This document shows, one piece after another, positions 11,880 to 20,626 of a stretch of DNA of 64,000 nt. The position numbers and the translations under genes were made by a program. The stretch is from positions 620,001-684,000 of the forward strand of contig BMQD01000001.1 of NCBI GenBank assembly GCA_014647935.1, in the 5' to 3' direction. The notes beneath the pieces are model-generated. The model did no database searches and was not told where the DNA came from. It saw nothing but the letters and a program-made list of their open reading frames with translations. How positions within the stretch are numbered: position 1 is the stretch's first letter; each line of letters opens with the position of its first letter. The DNA comes from Planomonospora parontospora (lineage in GTDB: Bacteria > Actinomycetota > Actinomycetes > Streptosporangiales > Streptosporangiaceae).

Positions 11880-12176
11880 GATCTGCCGCCCCTGCCGCTT
11901 TCCCGCCTTGCCACCTTCCTTCCTTGCCGTCCTGCTGTGCCTGCCGCCCCGCTGTTCCGCCGCCTTGCCGCCCCTGCCGCCCTGCCGCCCTGCCGCCCCG
12001 CCCCGCCGCGCCGAGCCGGGGCGGCAGGGCGCGCGGCCCCGTGCGACGCCGACCCGGTGGCGTTCCCGCCCCACCTCACCCACCGTAAACGCGATCACCG
12101 CTATGGTCACACAAAGTAATCAGCAAGGCTTGGGTGACGATGCGGGCGGGGGCGCTCCGCCGCGAAGGAGGACGGG
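11880..12176. repeat. Low-complexity intergenic region with CCTGCCG-type repeats
   Basis: Between the second shell gene and the MMPL gene. From about 11886 to 12010 the plus strand is a pyrimidine-rich run of imperfect TGCCGCCC / CCTGCCG units. From 12060 on it becomes more mixed (CGCTATGGTCACACAAAGTAATCAGC), a likely promoter area for the MMPL gene. No gene is visible. Confidence 0.5.
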
Positions 12177-14675
12177 GTGCTGCACCACCCTCTGGAGACC
12201 GTGGTGGAGCCGCCCGCGGGCCGGCCCGCGGACCCGGCGGGGCCGCCTCCGGGGTTCCTCGTCCGGCGCCGCCGCCTGGTCCTGTGGCTGGCCGCCCTCG
12301 GCCTCGCCGTGGCAGCGCTGGCCGGTCACGGCGTACACGACCGGCTGACCTTCGGCGGAGCCACGGTCCCCGGCGCCGAATCCGCGCGTGCCGCGGAACT
12401 GCTGGAGAGGGGATTCGCCGGAGGCGACCCGCATCTCGTGGTGATCGCCCGCGGCGCGCAGCCGGTGGACGACGCGCGGATGGCGCGGGCGGGGTCGGAC
12501 GTGGCGGCGCGGCTCGCCCGCGACCCCGGTGTCGCGCGCGTCACCTCCTACTGGGAGGCGCGCTCGCCCGGCCTCCGCAGCCGTGACGGGCGGGCCGCGC
12601 TCATCGTGGCCCGTCTGCACGGCGACGACATGCGCCAGGCGGCCACCGCCGCCCGCCTGGCACCGGGCCTGACCGGCGCGCACGGGCCGCTGACCCTCTC
12701 CGTGACGGGGGAGGCCCAGGTCAAGGCCGAGGCCCGGAGCCGCAGCGAACGCGATCTGCGCAGGGCCGAGCTCATCACCGTCCCGCTGACCGTCGTCATC
12801 CTCCTGCTGGTGTTCGGCAGCCTCACCGCCGCGGTGCTGCCGGTCCTCGTCGGCGTGTTCGCGGTGACCGGGACCATGGCGGTGCTGCGCCTGCTCACCG
12901 AGGTGACCGAGGTCTCCGCCTTCGCGATGAGCATCGCCAGCGCCCTGGGGTTCGCGCTGGCGGTGGACTTCAGCCTGTTCATCGTCACCCGGTTCCGGGA
13001 GGAGCTGGCGGGCGGCCGCGACGTGGCCTCCGCGATCCGCGTGACCCTGCGCACCACCGGCCGGGCCATGGCCTTCTCCTCGTTGACGGTCTCGTCCTGC
13101 CTGGCCGCGCTGCTGCTCTTCCCGTTCACCATGTTCCGCTCGGTCGCCTACGGCGGCATCGCGGTGACGCTGCTGGCCGCCGTCGGGAGCCTGGTGGTGC
13201 TGCCGGCGGTGCTGGCCGTGCTCGGAAGACGCATCGACGGCCTGGCCGTCCCCAGGCCGTGGCGGGCCACGCGCGGCCGGGCGGCGCCGGGGGCCGGGCC
13301 GGAGGGGCGGTGGTTCCGGCTGGCCGAGGCGGTGATGCGCCGGCCCCTGGCCGTCGCGGTGCCCACCGTCGTGCTGCTGGTCGCCGTCGCGTCACCTTTC
13401 CTCGGCGCCCGTTTCGGCGTCTTCGACGACCGGCTGCTGCCGCCCGAGGCCCCCGCCGCGCGGGCGTCGGAGGACCTGCGCCGCGATTTCGACGCCCGTG
13501 ACGGCATCTCGGCGACCACGGTGGTGCTGCCCGGGCTGAAGGCGGTGGGCGGCGGTGCGGCGGCGCCCGGCCGTACACCTCCGGGGGACGCCCGCGCCCG
13601 GCCGGAGGTCCGTGCTTGGTTGGAGGCCCGTGCTCGGCCGGAGGCCCGCGCCCGGCCGGAGGCCCGTGCCCGGGCGGAGGTTCGTGCCCGGCCGGAGGCC
13701 CGTGCCCGGGCGGAGGTTCGTGCCCGGGCGGACGTCCGTACCCGGCCCGAGGCCCGCGTTCGGCTGGAGGCCCGCGTCCAGTCGGATGCCCGTGCCGGGC
13801 TGGACGCCTACGCCCGGCGCGTGTCGGCGCTGGCGGGCGTGGCACGGGTGAGCACCGCCACCGGCTCCTACCGCGACGGCGGGCTCACCGGTCCGCCCCC
13901 GGGTCCGCCGCAGCGCTTCACCTCGCCCGCCGGGACGTGGCTGGCGGTCGCCACCGACCACGAGCCCTACTCCGTGGAGAACAGCGAGCTCGCCCGTGCG
14001 GTGCGATCTGTCCCGGCTCCCGGCCCGGCGGTGGTGGGCGGGCCCGGGGCGCAGCTGGCGGACATCCGCCAGGCCGTCGGCGACGCCCTGCCGCAGGGAC
14101 TGGCCCTGGTCGTGCTGGCGACCTTCGTGCTGATCGCGGCGATGACCCGCAGCGTGGTCCTGGCGGTCAAGGCCCTGGTGATGAACGCGCTCAGCCTGGG
14201 GGCGACGTTCGGCGTGCTGGTCCACGTCTTCCAGGAGGGCCACCTGCGCGAGCTGGTCGGCGGCTTCTCGGTGACGGGCACGCTCGACGTCCTGGTCCCG
14301 GCGCTCATGTTCTGCATCGCCTTCGGGCTGTCCATGGACTACGAGATCTTCCTGCTCTCCAGGATCACCGAGGAGTACCGGCGCACGGGGGACACCCGTG
14401 CGGCGGTGGCGGCGGGGATGGAGCACACCGGCCGCCTGTTCACCTCCGCCGCCGTGATCTTCGCCGTGGTGATGGCCTCGCTGGCGACCTCCGGTCTCGT
14501 CCTGCTCAAGATGGTCGGGGTGGGGCTGGCGCTGGCCGTACTGCTGGACTGCACGCTGATCCGCGCGCTGCTGGTGCCTGCCGTCATGTGCCTGGCGGGC
14601 CGGGCGAACTGGTGGTCGCCCCTGCGCGCGGGCCCAGTACGGCGCCGCGCCGCGACGAGCGGATCTACACCGTAA
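12177..14675 (+). CDS. MMPL/RND-family transporter
   Basis: An 832-residue membrane protein of the MmpL type. A short cytoplasmic N-terminus leads into TM1 (LVLWLAALGLAVAALAGHGV), then a periplasmic domain, then a TM2-6 bundle with ALGFALAVDFSLFIVTRFREE. The second half has the matching ALMFCIAFGLSMDYEIFLLS; the Asp of each is the expected proton-relay site. Family members export lipids, siderophores or drugs using the proton gradient. GTG 12177 has GGAGG upstream. The second periplasmic domain (DNA 13596-13800) contains a striking Arg/Ala/Pro/Glu repeat not expected in the family. It is followed 39 bases later by a PlsC acyltransferase, so lipid export is a reasonable guess. Confidence 0.88.
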   Translation: MLHHPLETVVEPPAGRPADPAGPPPGFLVRRRRLVLWLAALGLAVAALAGHGVHDRLTFGGATVPGAESARAAELLERGFAGGDPHLVVIARGAQPVDDARMARAGSDVAARLARDPGVARVTSYWEARSPGLRSRDGRAALIVARLHGDDMRQAATAARLAPGLTGAHGPLTLSVTGEAQVKAEARSRSERDLRRAELITVPLTVVILLLVFGSLTAAVLPVLVGVFAVTGTMAVLRLLTEVTEVSAFAMSIASALGFALAVDFSLFIVTRFREELAGGRDVASAIRVTLRTTGRAMAFSSLTVSSCLAALLLFPFTMFRSVAYGGIAVTLLAAVGSLVVLPAVLAVLGRRIDGLAVPRPWRATRGRAAPGAGPEGRWFRLAEAVMRRPLAVAVPTVVLLVAVASPFLGARFGVFDDRLLPPEAPAARASEDLRRDFDARDGISATTVVLPGLKAVGGGAAAPGRTPPGDARARPEVRAWLEARARPEARARPEARARAEVRARPEARARAEVRARADVRTRPEARVRLEARVQSDARAGLDAYARRVSALAGVARVSTATGSYRDGGLTGPPPGPPQRFTSPAGTWLAVATDHEPYSVENSELARAVRSVPAPGPAVVGGPGAQLADIRQAVGDALPQGLALVVLATFVLIAAMTRSVVLAVKALVMNALSLGATFGVLVHVFQEGHLRELVGGFSVTGTLDVLVPALMFCIAFGLSMDYEIFLLSRITEEYRRTGDTRAAVAAGMEHTGRLFTSAAVIFAVVMASLATSGLVLLKMVGVGLALAVLLDCTLIRALLVPAVMCLAGRANWWSPLRAGPVRRRAATSGSTP
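13596..13800 (+). repeat. Imperfect 18-bp tandem repeats inside the MMPL gene
   Basis: Repeated units close to GAGGCCCGTGCCCGGCCG encode runs of Arg-Ala-Arg-Pro/Ala-Glu-Ala/Val hexapeptides, about eleven copies, in frame with the transporter. The result is a strongly charged, probably helical or disordered insertion in the second extracytoplasmic loop. Confidence 0.8.
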
Positions 14676-14714
14676 AGGAGTGGGCAGGCCCATCGCCTGA
14701 GGTACGGTTCAGCC

Positions 14715-15458
14715 ATGGCTGAGATCGTGTATCCCCCGGTCATCGCGGCGGCGAAGACCATGTTCCGGCTGCTGGACATGAAGATCCGCATCGACGGCGC
14801 CGACCGGATCCCCCGGAGCGGCGGCGCGGTGCTGGTCAGCAACCACATCAGCTATCTCGACTTCATCTTCGCCGGGCTCGCCGCCAACCCCGCCGGGCGC
14901 CTGGTGCGCTTCATGGCCAAGAAGGAGGTCTTCGACCACCGGATCTCCGGTCCACTGATGCGCGGCATGCACCACATCCCGGTGGACCGGGCGGCGGGGG
15001 CCTCGGCGTTCGGCGCGGCGCTGAAGGCGCTGAAGGCGGGGGAGGTCGTCGGCGTCTTCGCGGAGGCGACGATCAGCCGGTCGTTCACCATCAAGGACAT
15101 CAAGAACGGCGCGGTCCGGATGGCCGTCGCCGCGGACGTGCCGATGATCCCGATCTCGCTCTGGGGGACCCAGCGGCTGTGGACCAAGGGCCGCCCGAGG
15201 AGGCTGACCCAGCGGCACGTGCCGATCAGCATCACGGTCGGCGAGCCGATGCGTCCCAAGCGCGGCGACGACTACGACGCCGTCACCGCCGGCCTGCGCA
15301 AGCAGCTGGAGGAACTGCTGGACCGGTCCCAGCGGAGCTACCCGGAGATCCCGCAGGGCGTGTGGTGGCAGCCCCGCCACCTGGGTGGCACCGCGCCGAC
15401 CCCGGAGGAGGCGGCGGCGATGGACGCGGCCGAGGCGGAGGCCCGCCGCAAGGGGTGA
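14715..15458 (+). CDS. 1-acyl-sn-glycerol-3-phosphate acyltransferase (PlsC family)
   Basis: A 247-residue acyltransferase with the catalytic NHISYLD (HX4D) near residue 41. FMAKKEVFDHRISGPLMRGMHHIPVDR follows, then VVGVFAEATISRSF and MIPISLWGTQRLW, the later blocks of the family. It would acylate lysophosphatidic acid or a related acceptor at the membrane. ATG 14715 has TACGGT ending 6 bases upstream, so the gene may have a leaderless promoter of its own despite the close MMPL gene. Confidence 0.9.
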   Translation: MAEIVYPPVIAAAKTMFRLLDMKIRIDGADRIPRSGGAVLVSNHISYLDFIFAGLAANPAGRLVRFMAKKEVFDHRISGPLMRGMHHIPVDRAAGASAFGAALKALKAGEVVGVFAEATISRSFTIKDIKNGAVRMAVAADVPMIPISLWGTQRLWTKGRPRRLTQRHVPISITVGEPMRPKRGDDYDAVTAGLRKQLEELLDRSQRSYPEIPQGVWWQPRHLGGTAPTPEEAAAMDAAEAEARRKG

Positions 15459-15466
15459 GTGCGGAA

Positions 15467-15518
15467 GGGCCTCGGGGTCCCGAGGCCCCGAGGTGAGGCC
15501 CCGGACGATTCCGGGGCC
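15467..15518. terminator. Two consecutive hairpins, probable terminator
   Basis: GGGCCTCGGG (15467-15476) pairs with CCCGAGGCCC (15479-15488). Directly after, GGCCCCGG (15497-15504) pairs with CCGGGGCC (15511-15518) over a 6-base loop. They lie just after the PlsC stop. No T-run follows, as is common in these genomes. The 15-base string CCGGGGCCCTGCAAG at 15511 recurs at 15552. Confidence 0.55.
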
Positions 15519-15604
15519 CTGCAAGGCGCGAGCGCGGGGTCCCGGCCGTTCCCGGGGCCCTGCAAGTCGCGAACAGGTGGGTTGCAAGTGACGTAGTGCA
15601 CCAT

Positions 15605-16162
15605 ATGTCCATGAGTGACTCGTTCGACGACATCATCAGCGCGATCCAGCCCGGACCGAAGCCGAGCCCCGGAAACCTGCCGGGGCGCGCGGTCCAGGTG
15701 CTGCTCGTCGGGTGCTGGTTGCTCGTCTGCCTGGTGCCGATCCTGCTCGCGGTGGACGGGATCGAGCTCGCGGCCGGGAAGACCGGCACGCCGGGCACGC
15801 TCACCGTGGTCTCGTGCGAGGCCCTCGGCCAGGGCCGCTACGACTGCAAGGGCAGCTTCACCCCCGACGACGGAGGCGCTCCGGTCCCGGTGGACGCCTC
15901 CCCGGACTCCGAGGCCGGGGACGTCACCCGCGCCCAGCTGACCCCGGAGGGGGACCGCGCGGTGAAGGCGGGCGCGGCCGGCGTCGTCGCCGCCCTCACC
16001 ATGCCCTTCCTCGGCGTCGGCGGGCTCGGCTTCCTGCCTTACGTGATCATGTACTTCCTCGGCGTGCGGCGGGGCCGGCGCGCCGCGGTGGTCGTCGGTT
16101 TCGTGGTCACCGCACTCGGCACGGCGGGTGTGGTCGCCGGCATGGTCGCCTCGTACTCCTGA
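15605..16162 (+). CDS. Small uncharacterised membrane protein
   Basis: A 185-residue protein with about three hydrophobic segments: VQVLLVGCWLLVCLVPILLAVDGI, AAGVVAALTMPFLGVGGLGFLPYVIMYFLGV and AAVVVGFVVTALGTAGVVAGMVA. Between the first and second lies an extracytoplasmic stretch with two Cys (VVSCEALGQGRYDCKGSF) that could form a disulfide. I recognise no family. ATG codons at 15605 and 15611 are both possible. It stands alone between a terminator and a convergent binding-protein gene. Confidence 0.65.
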   Translation: MSMSDSFDDIISAIQPGPKPSPGNLPGRAVQVLLVGCWLLVCLVPILLAVDGIELAAGKTGTPGTLTVVSCEALGQGRYDCKGSFTPDDGGAPVPVDASPDSEAGDVTRAQLTPEGDRAVKAGAAGVVAALTMPFLGVGGLGFLPYVIMYFLGVRRGRRAAVVVGFVVTALGTAGVVAGMVASYS

Positions 16163-16269
16163 CGCCGGCCGTTCGCCGTGGGGCGGACCGCCGGTGAGCG
16201 CGTCGAGGGCCGCGCCGACGCCTGGCCGCACGTGGCCGCCTCCGTACCCGGGGGCGGCCGGACGGAGGA

Positions 16270-17109
16270 TCAGGCGCACCCCTCGAACTGGGGGACGGTG
16301 AGGGTGAGCGCCAGTCCCGACCCGCCGAACCACCTGCGCAGCAGTCTCTCGGCGGTGCCGTCCTGGTACATGGCGGTGATGGCGCGGTTGACGGCCTCGC
16401 AGCCGTCGAGGTCGCCCTTGCGCATCCCGATGCCCAGCCGCTCGTCGGTGAACGGGGCGTTGACGATCCTGAGCGCCGAGCCGTCGCGCGCGGCGAAACC
16501 GGCCAGGATCAGGTCGTCGGTGGAGACGGCGTCCACCGCGCCGGAGCGCAGTTTGGCCAGGCAGTCACCGTAGGAGGAGGCCGGGACCAGCTCGACCGGG
16601 ATCCGCCGCTCCTCGGCGACCCGGCGCCAGGAGTTCGATCCCGCGGCCTTGCAGAGGCGGCGGCCCTTCAGATCGCGCACGTTCCCGACGGCCCGGTCGC
16701 CGGCGCGGACGAGGGTGTCCTGGTGGGCGACGTAGTACGGCCCGGCGAAGGTCACCTTGCTCCGGTTCTCCGGGGTGATCGAGTAGGTCGCGACGACCAG
16801 GTCGACCGTCCCTTCCTGGATGAGGCGCTGGCGGGTGGACGACAGCGCGGTGACGAACCTGACGTCGGGCACGCCGATCCGCCGGGCCACCTCGGTGGCG
16901 ACGTCGACGTCGAAGCCCTCGTACCGGCCCTCGGCGACCTTCACTCCCAGGCCCGGCTGGTCGGGTTTGACGCCGATCACCAGGGTCTCCCGGTCGAGGA
17001 TCGACGGGGGGCCGCCGGTCCCGCAGGCCGCCGCGGGCAGGAGCACCAGCAGCGCCGCCGCGGTGCGCACGGTCAGGGGTCCCGCGGTGCGTGCGGTCAC
17101 AGGTCGCAT
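16270..17109 (-). CDS. glnH: GlnH-like amino-acid-binding lipoprotein (SBP family 3)
   Basis: A 279-residue exported lipoprotein (lipobox PAAACG). It has the family 3 amino-acid binding fold: LVIGVKPDQPGLGVK, YEGFDVDVATEVARRIG, LIQEGTVDLVVATYSITPEN, FAGPYYVAHQD, and the hinge regions AVDAVSTDDLIL and LGIGMRKGD. No ABC permease or ATPase genes are adjacent. Instead it is the last gene of an operon with a GlnX-like membrane protein and PknG, the arrangement known from mycobacteria where GlnH senses aspartate/glutamate for PknG. I therefore call it a sensor rather than a transporter component. ATG 17109 has GGGAGAGGGA upstream. Confidence 0.85.
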   Translation of the reverse strand: MRPVTARTAGPLTVRTAAALLVLLPAAACGTGGPPSILDRETLVIGVKPDQPGLGVKVAEGRYEGFDVDVATEVARRIGVPDVRFVTALSSTRQRLIQEGTVDLVVATYSITPENRSKVTFAGPYYVAHQDTLVRAGDRAVGNVRDLKGRRLCKAAGSNSWRRVAEERRIPVELVPASSYGDCLAKLRSGAVDAVSTDDLILAGFAARDGSALRIVNAPFTDERLGIGMRKGDLDGCEAVNRAITAMYQDGTAERLLRRWFGGSGLALTLTVPQFEGCA

Positions 17110-17140
17110 GGTCCCTCTCCCGTCATCGGTGCCCCTTCCG

Positions 17141-18613
17141 TCATCGGTACTCCGACAGCCGGGGCCGGACCCCGGCGAGGATCATCACGGCCGTGGAGGC
17201 CATGGCGATCGGCAGGAGGAACCACAGCTCGCCGATCCGCTCCTCGCCGTTCCGGATCTGCCGGTCGAACGCGACGCGGTGCAGTTCGGCGAGCCTCAGC
17301 AGCGCCGCGTCGTACTCCCCGAACGCGGTCTCCAGCCGTCCCATCCGCTGCTCGACGGCCCGGCGCGGCCCCGCCTCCCGCATCGTGCGGTCCGCCTGCT
17401 GGAAGTCCCGGTAGCGCGCCAGCACGGCTGCGACCGCGGGCCCGCTGCCGGGCAGGTTCGTACGGGCCGCCTCCTGGCCGACCAGCCCGAGGAAGGCGGC
17501 GCGGTCCCCGTCCACCGCCGCCTTCACCGCGCTCTGGTAGGCGGCGAGGTCACCGGCCGGGGTGTACAGCACCGACTGCGACTTGTCGAGGTAGGTCTGC
17601 TCGTAGGTGTCGGCCCGCTCGGGGTCGAGCAGCCAGCGGCTCTGGTCGCCGTGCATGCTGCTGCCGACGGCCCGGGCCCGGGCCAGGGTGAGGACCGAGT
17701 CGAACCCGTCGCGCTTGGCGGCCCGCAGGACGTCGGCCTCCTGCCCGAGGACCGTGACGCCCGTCAGCGCGTACATCCCGGCGATCGCCGTCGCCACCAG
17801 CAGGGCCGGATTGAACACCCGGCGGAACCGGCGCGCCAGGAACACCTGGAGCCAGACCAGGCAGCAGAGGGCGGCGACCCCGGCGACCCCGGTCAGTACC
17901 TGCCCCGCCCGCACGGCCAGGGTCCGCTCCTGGTGGGCGCGGCGCACCACGGTCCCGCTCTCCAGGGTGAGGTTGTAGGCCATGGGCAGCAGCTCCAGCC
18001 GCATCAGGTCGGTCGCCTCGCGGTAGACCTCCAGGACGGGCCGGGGCGGCGGGCCCGCCGGGTGCCCGGCCTGCTCGTCGAGGAGCAGGGCCCGCGCGGC
18101 CAGCCGTTCGTAGCGTCCCAGGCCGTCCAGCACGGCCTGGACGGTCCGCCGCTCGGCCGGGTCGCCACCGGCCAGCGCGGAGGACTGCAGCACCGCCCGC
18201 CCGGCGTCGCTCCTGCGCCGCTCGTAGACCTCCAGCGCGCGGGCGCGCCCCTTGCCCAGCCGGTGCTCGCCGCCGATCAGCAGCACGTTGGCGACCTGGG
18301 CGTCCATGTCGCTGAGCGCGAAGTACAGGTCGGCGGTGGCCACGACCTGCGGTCCGGCGTCGTGGCCGATGACGTCCAGGCCGTCCCGGACGCTCTGGGC
18401 GGCGGTGAACAGGGTGCCGAACAGTACGGCGAGGGCCAGCACGGAGACGGCCGTGATCAGGCGGATCCGGCCGGGGACGCCGCGCGGCAGGAGGGCGCGG
18501 CCTGTGCGGTCCGGGACGGCCGGGACCCCGCCTCCCGAGGCCCCGGACGAGACCGGTGGAGGCGGGGGAGCCGCCGGGGCCGGCGGAGCGGGACGGGGCG
18601 GGGCGGACGTCAT
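17141..18613 (-). CDS. glnX: GlnX-like transmembrane signalling protein
   Basis: A 490-residue protein. A Pro/Ala-rich cytoplasmic N-terminus is followed by TM1 (LITAVSVLALAVLFGTLFTA), a long helical extracytoplasmic domain, TM2 (LTGVAGVAALCCLVWLQVFL), TM3 (LLVATAIAGMYALTGVTVL), a second helical outer domain (YEQTYLDKSQSVLYTPAGDL) and TM4 (WFLLPIAMASTAVMILAG). This four-segment layout with two sensor-like helical domains matches mycobacterial GlnX, which relays the ligand state of GlnH to PknG. ATG 18613 overlaps the FHA gene stop (ATGA); a longer upstream reading runs through the FHA gene and is not real. Confidence 0.8.
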   Translation of the reverse strand: MTSAPPRPAPPAPAAPPPPPVSSGASGGGVPAVPDRTGRALLPRGVPGRIRLITAVSVLALAVLFGTLFTAAQSVRDGLDVIGHDAGPQVVATADLYFALSDMDAQVANVLLIGGEHRLGKGRARALEVYERRRSDAGRAVLQSSALAGGDPAERRTVQAVLDGLGRYERLAARALLLDEQAGHPAGPPPRPVLEVYREATDLMRLELLPMAYNLTLESGTVVRRAHQERTLAVRAGQVLTGVAGVAALCCLVWLQVFLARRFRRVFNPALLVATAIAGMYALTGVTVLGQEADVLRAAKRDGFDSVLTLARARAVGSSMHGDQSRWLLDPERADTYEQTYLDKSQSVLYTPAGDLAAYQSAVKAAVDGDRAAFLGLVGQEAARTNLPGSGPAVAAVLARYRDFQQADRTMREAGPRRAVEQRMGRLETAFGEYDAALLRLAELHRVAFDRQIRNGEERIGELWFLLPIAMASTAVMILAGVRPRLSEYR

Positions 18614-19278
18614 GCGCTCCTCCCGCGCCGCAGGGTGATGAGGGTCCACGCGCCGAGATGGATCCGGGCCCCGTCGTCCACGGGCACGGGCCGGTTGGCC
18701 TCGACCGGCCGGCCGTTGACGATGGTGCCGTTGGCGGAGCCGGGGTCGACGAGGGTCCAGGTGTCTCCGGGCCCGGAGAGCAGGACCGCGTGCAGGTGGG
18801 AGACGCCCGGGTCCTCCGGCGGGCCGCTCAGGTCGATCTCGGGGGCGAGGGCCCGGGAACGGCTGAGCCTGCCGATGCGGACCTCGGTTCCGGTCAGCGG
18901 GACGTCCCGCCGGGGGCAGTACGGCGGGAACAGCACCCGGGCGGCGTCCGGGCCGCCCTGCGCGATCATCTCGTCGTAGTGCGCGCGGTCGGCCTCGACG
19001 GTCGCCCGCCACTCCACCGCGACCGCGCGCCGCGCCGCCGCGGCCTGGTCGTGGCCGCAGTCCTCGCAGAACCGCCCGCTGACCGGCGCCCCGCAGGCGG
19101 CGCACCCGCCGGGCGACCCGGCGGCGGCCGGAGCAGCCGAAGCAGACGGGGAGGACGGGGGCGGCGGGGAGGCGCCGCCCGCGCCGGGGACACCGGTCAG
19201 CCTGCTTCCGCAGACGCCGCAGTATCCGTCGGCGAGCCCGGCCTCGCCCGGGTCGTGCCCCCGGGGGCAGTCGGCCAT
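18610..19278 (-). CDS. Zinc-ribbon/FHA domain protein
   Basis: A 222-residue protein. It begins with a CxxC-type ribbon (DGYCGVCGSRL), then an Ala/Pro/Ser linker, then a second ribbon (CAACGAPVSGRFCEDCGHD) near residue 58-77. The C-terminal 100 residues are an FHA domain: VRIGRLSRSRALAPEIDLS, DPGVSHLHAVL and VDPGSANGTIVNGRPV carry the phosphothreonine-binding Arg, Ser/His and Asn pattern. In mycobacteria PknG signals through the FHA protein GarA; this protein may be the equivalent, though it has no obvious N-terminal Thr-Thr phosphorylation motif of GarA. GAGGAGGAG precedes ATG 19278. It is operonic with pknG and the phosphatase. Confidence 0.85.
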   Translation of the reverse strand: MADCPRGHDPGEAGLADGYCGVCGSRLTGVPGAGGASPPPPSSPSASAAPAAAGSPGGCAACGAPVSGRFCEDCGHDQAAAARRAVAVEWRATVEADRAHYDEMIAQGGPDAARVLFPPYCPRRDVPLTGTEVRIGRLSRSRALAPEIDLSGPPEDPGVSHLHAVLLSGPGDTWTLVDPGSANGTIVNGRPVEANRPVPVDDGARIHLGAWTLITLRRGRSA

Positions 19279-19291
19279 GGTGCTCCTCCTC

Positions 19292-20626
19292 TCAGCTCGC
19301 GGCGTCCCGGCCGCCGGGGCCGGGCTCCTTCTTGATGCGGGCGGTCCGGACCGAGCCTGTGTCCAGCGCGATCTCGTCCGCCCGGTCGACGGTGCGGCGG
19401 AGCCGGGCGGTGCCGGTCCCGGGGTCCACCTCGACGACCTTGGCGAGCAGCTTGGCGGTGTCGGTGTTGCCGGACTCCTCGGCGAGCTCCCTGGCCCGGC
19501 CGAGGCGGGCGGTCGCGGTCTCCAGATCGCCCGCGGCGCGTGCGCCCAGCCCTTCCTGGATGAGCTCGAACAGCTCCGCCTGCCCGGTGTAGTGCGCCAC
19601 CCCCGGACTGACCCGGGTGGACAGCGCCAGGTCGTCGGTCCACCGGGCCAGGACGTTGCCGCGGGCCAGGATGTCGCCGGGCCCGCCCGGCTCCCCGGTC
19701 CCGGCGTCCGGAACCACCAGCCGCACCCAGGCGCCGCGGACCTCCTGGCCGACCGCGCCCGGAGGGATCTCGACGCACAGGTGGTACTCGCGGGTCTCCG
19801 CGCCCCAGGCGCCGGTCGGGTAGTCGCCGGTGAGCGCGTCGACGTCCGCCCGCAGGCCCGTCAGGTCCGCCAGGGCCGGGGACACCTGCTTGAGGTACTT
19901 CACCCGGCCGTGCTGGGGGGTCCAGATCCGCAGCGCGACCTCGGCCACGGCCTTGCCCATCGTGGTCTCGACCATCGCCCGGAAGTCGTCGGCCAGGTCC
20001 CCGGGGTCGCGAATGAAGCCGGAGCCGCCCAGCAGCGCCTCGGCGACCCGGCGCAGCTCCGCCGGTTTCCAGTCGGTGCCGACGCCCCGGCAGTCGCAGA
20101 CGAACCTGCCCGCGCAGTGCGCCAGGGCGGCGGCGAACACCCGTTCGTCCTCGTTGTTCTGGCCGTCGGTCAGCAGGATGGCGTGCCGTACCGCCCCGGG
20201 GTGGTCCTGCAGCAGTTCGGCGGCGAGCCGCAGCCAGGCGCCGATCGAGGTGCCGCCGCCGGCGTTCAGCCCGCGCAGGGCCCGGGCGGCCTGCTCCCTG
20301 GTCCCGGCGTCCGCCCGCGCCAGCCCGGCCCGGCCACTGGGATAGATCTTGGCCGCCTCGTGCGTCCCGGCGACGACGGCGAAGTGCACGCCGTCGCGGA
20401 GCGTCTCCACCGCGACCTGCGCGGCGCGGCGGGCTTCGGCGATCTTGGGTCCGCCCATCGACCCGGAGGCGTCGACGATGATCACCTCGGCCGCCTCGAC
20501 GCTCCCGGCCGGCTGCAGGGCGGGGCCGGAGGCCTCGACGGTGAGGATCGCGTGGACCTCCCGGCCGCCCGCGGGCAGGTGCTCGTTCTGGTCGATGCTC
20601 AGCGTGAACAGGGGCCGGTCGCTCAA
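19292..20626 (-). CDS. von Willebrand factor A domain protein
   Basis: A 444-residue cytoplasmic protein. The vWA domain spans about residues 45-215 with a complete MIDAS motif: EVIIVDASGSMGG (DxSxS), GGGTSIGAWL (Thr) and LLTDGQNNED (Asp). The C-terminal half has a beta-rich part (AEVALRIWTPQHGRVKYL, REYHLCVEIPPGAVGQEV) and a helical tail (LETATARLGRARELAEESGNTDTAKLL). TTG 20626 follows AGGAGGAACGA and overlaps the PP2C stop, so the pair is coupled. vWA proteins usually assemble metal-dependent complexes; a scaffold role in this kinase/phosphatase operon is inference. Confidence 0.85.
   Translation of the reverse strand: MSDRPLFTLSIDQNEHLPAGGREVHAILTVEASGPALQPAGSVEAAEVIIVDASGSMGGPKIAEARRAAQVAVETLRDGVHFAVVAGTHEAAKIYPSGRAGLARADAGTREQAARALRGLNAGGGTSIGAWLRLAAELLQDHPGAVRHAILLTDGQNNEDERVFAAALAHCAGRFVCDCRGVGTDWKPAELRRVAEALLGGSGFIRDPGDLADDFRAMVETTMGKAVAEVALRIWTPQHGRVKYLKQVSPALADLTGLRADVDALTGDYPTGAWGAETREYHLCVEIPPGAVGQEVRGAWVRLVVPDAGTGEPGGPGDILARGNVLARWTDDLALSTRVSPGVAHYTGQAELFELIQEGLGARAAGDLETATARLGRARELAEESGNTDTAKLLAKVVEVDPGTGTARLRRTVDRADEIALDTGSVRTARIKKEPGPGGRDAAS

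Noticed and set aside
15582-15598. Second Nur box (GTTGCAAGTGACGTAGTGC)
   Set aside because: It shares an 11-base string with the site at 376-392, but the second half-site is GTAGTG rather than TTGCAA.
16270-17109. Calling the GlnH-like protein part of an amino-acid importer
   Set aside because: No permease or ATPase gene is adjacent; linkage to GlnX and PknG favours sensing.
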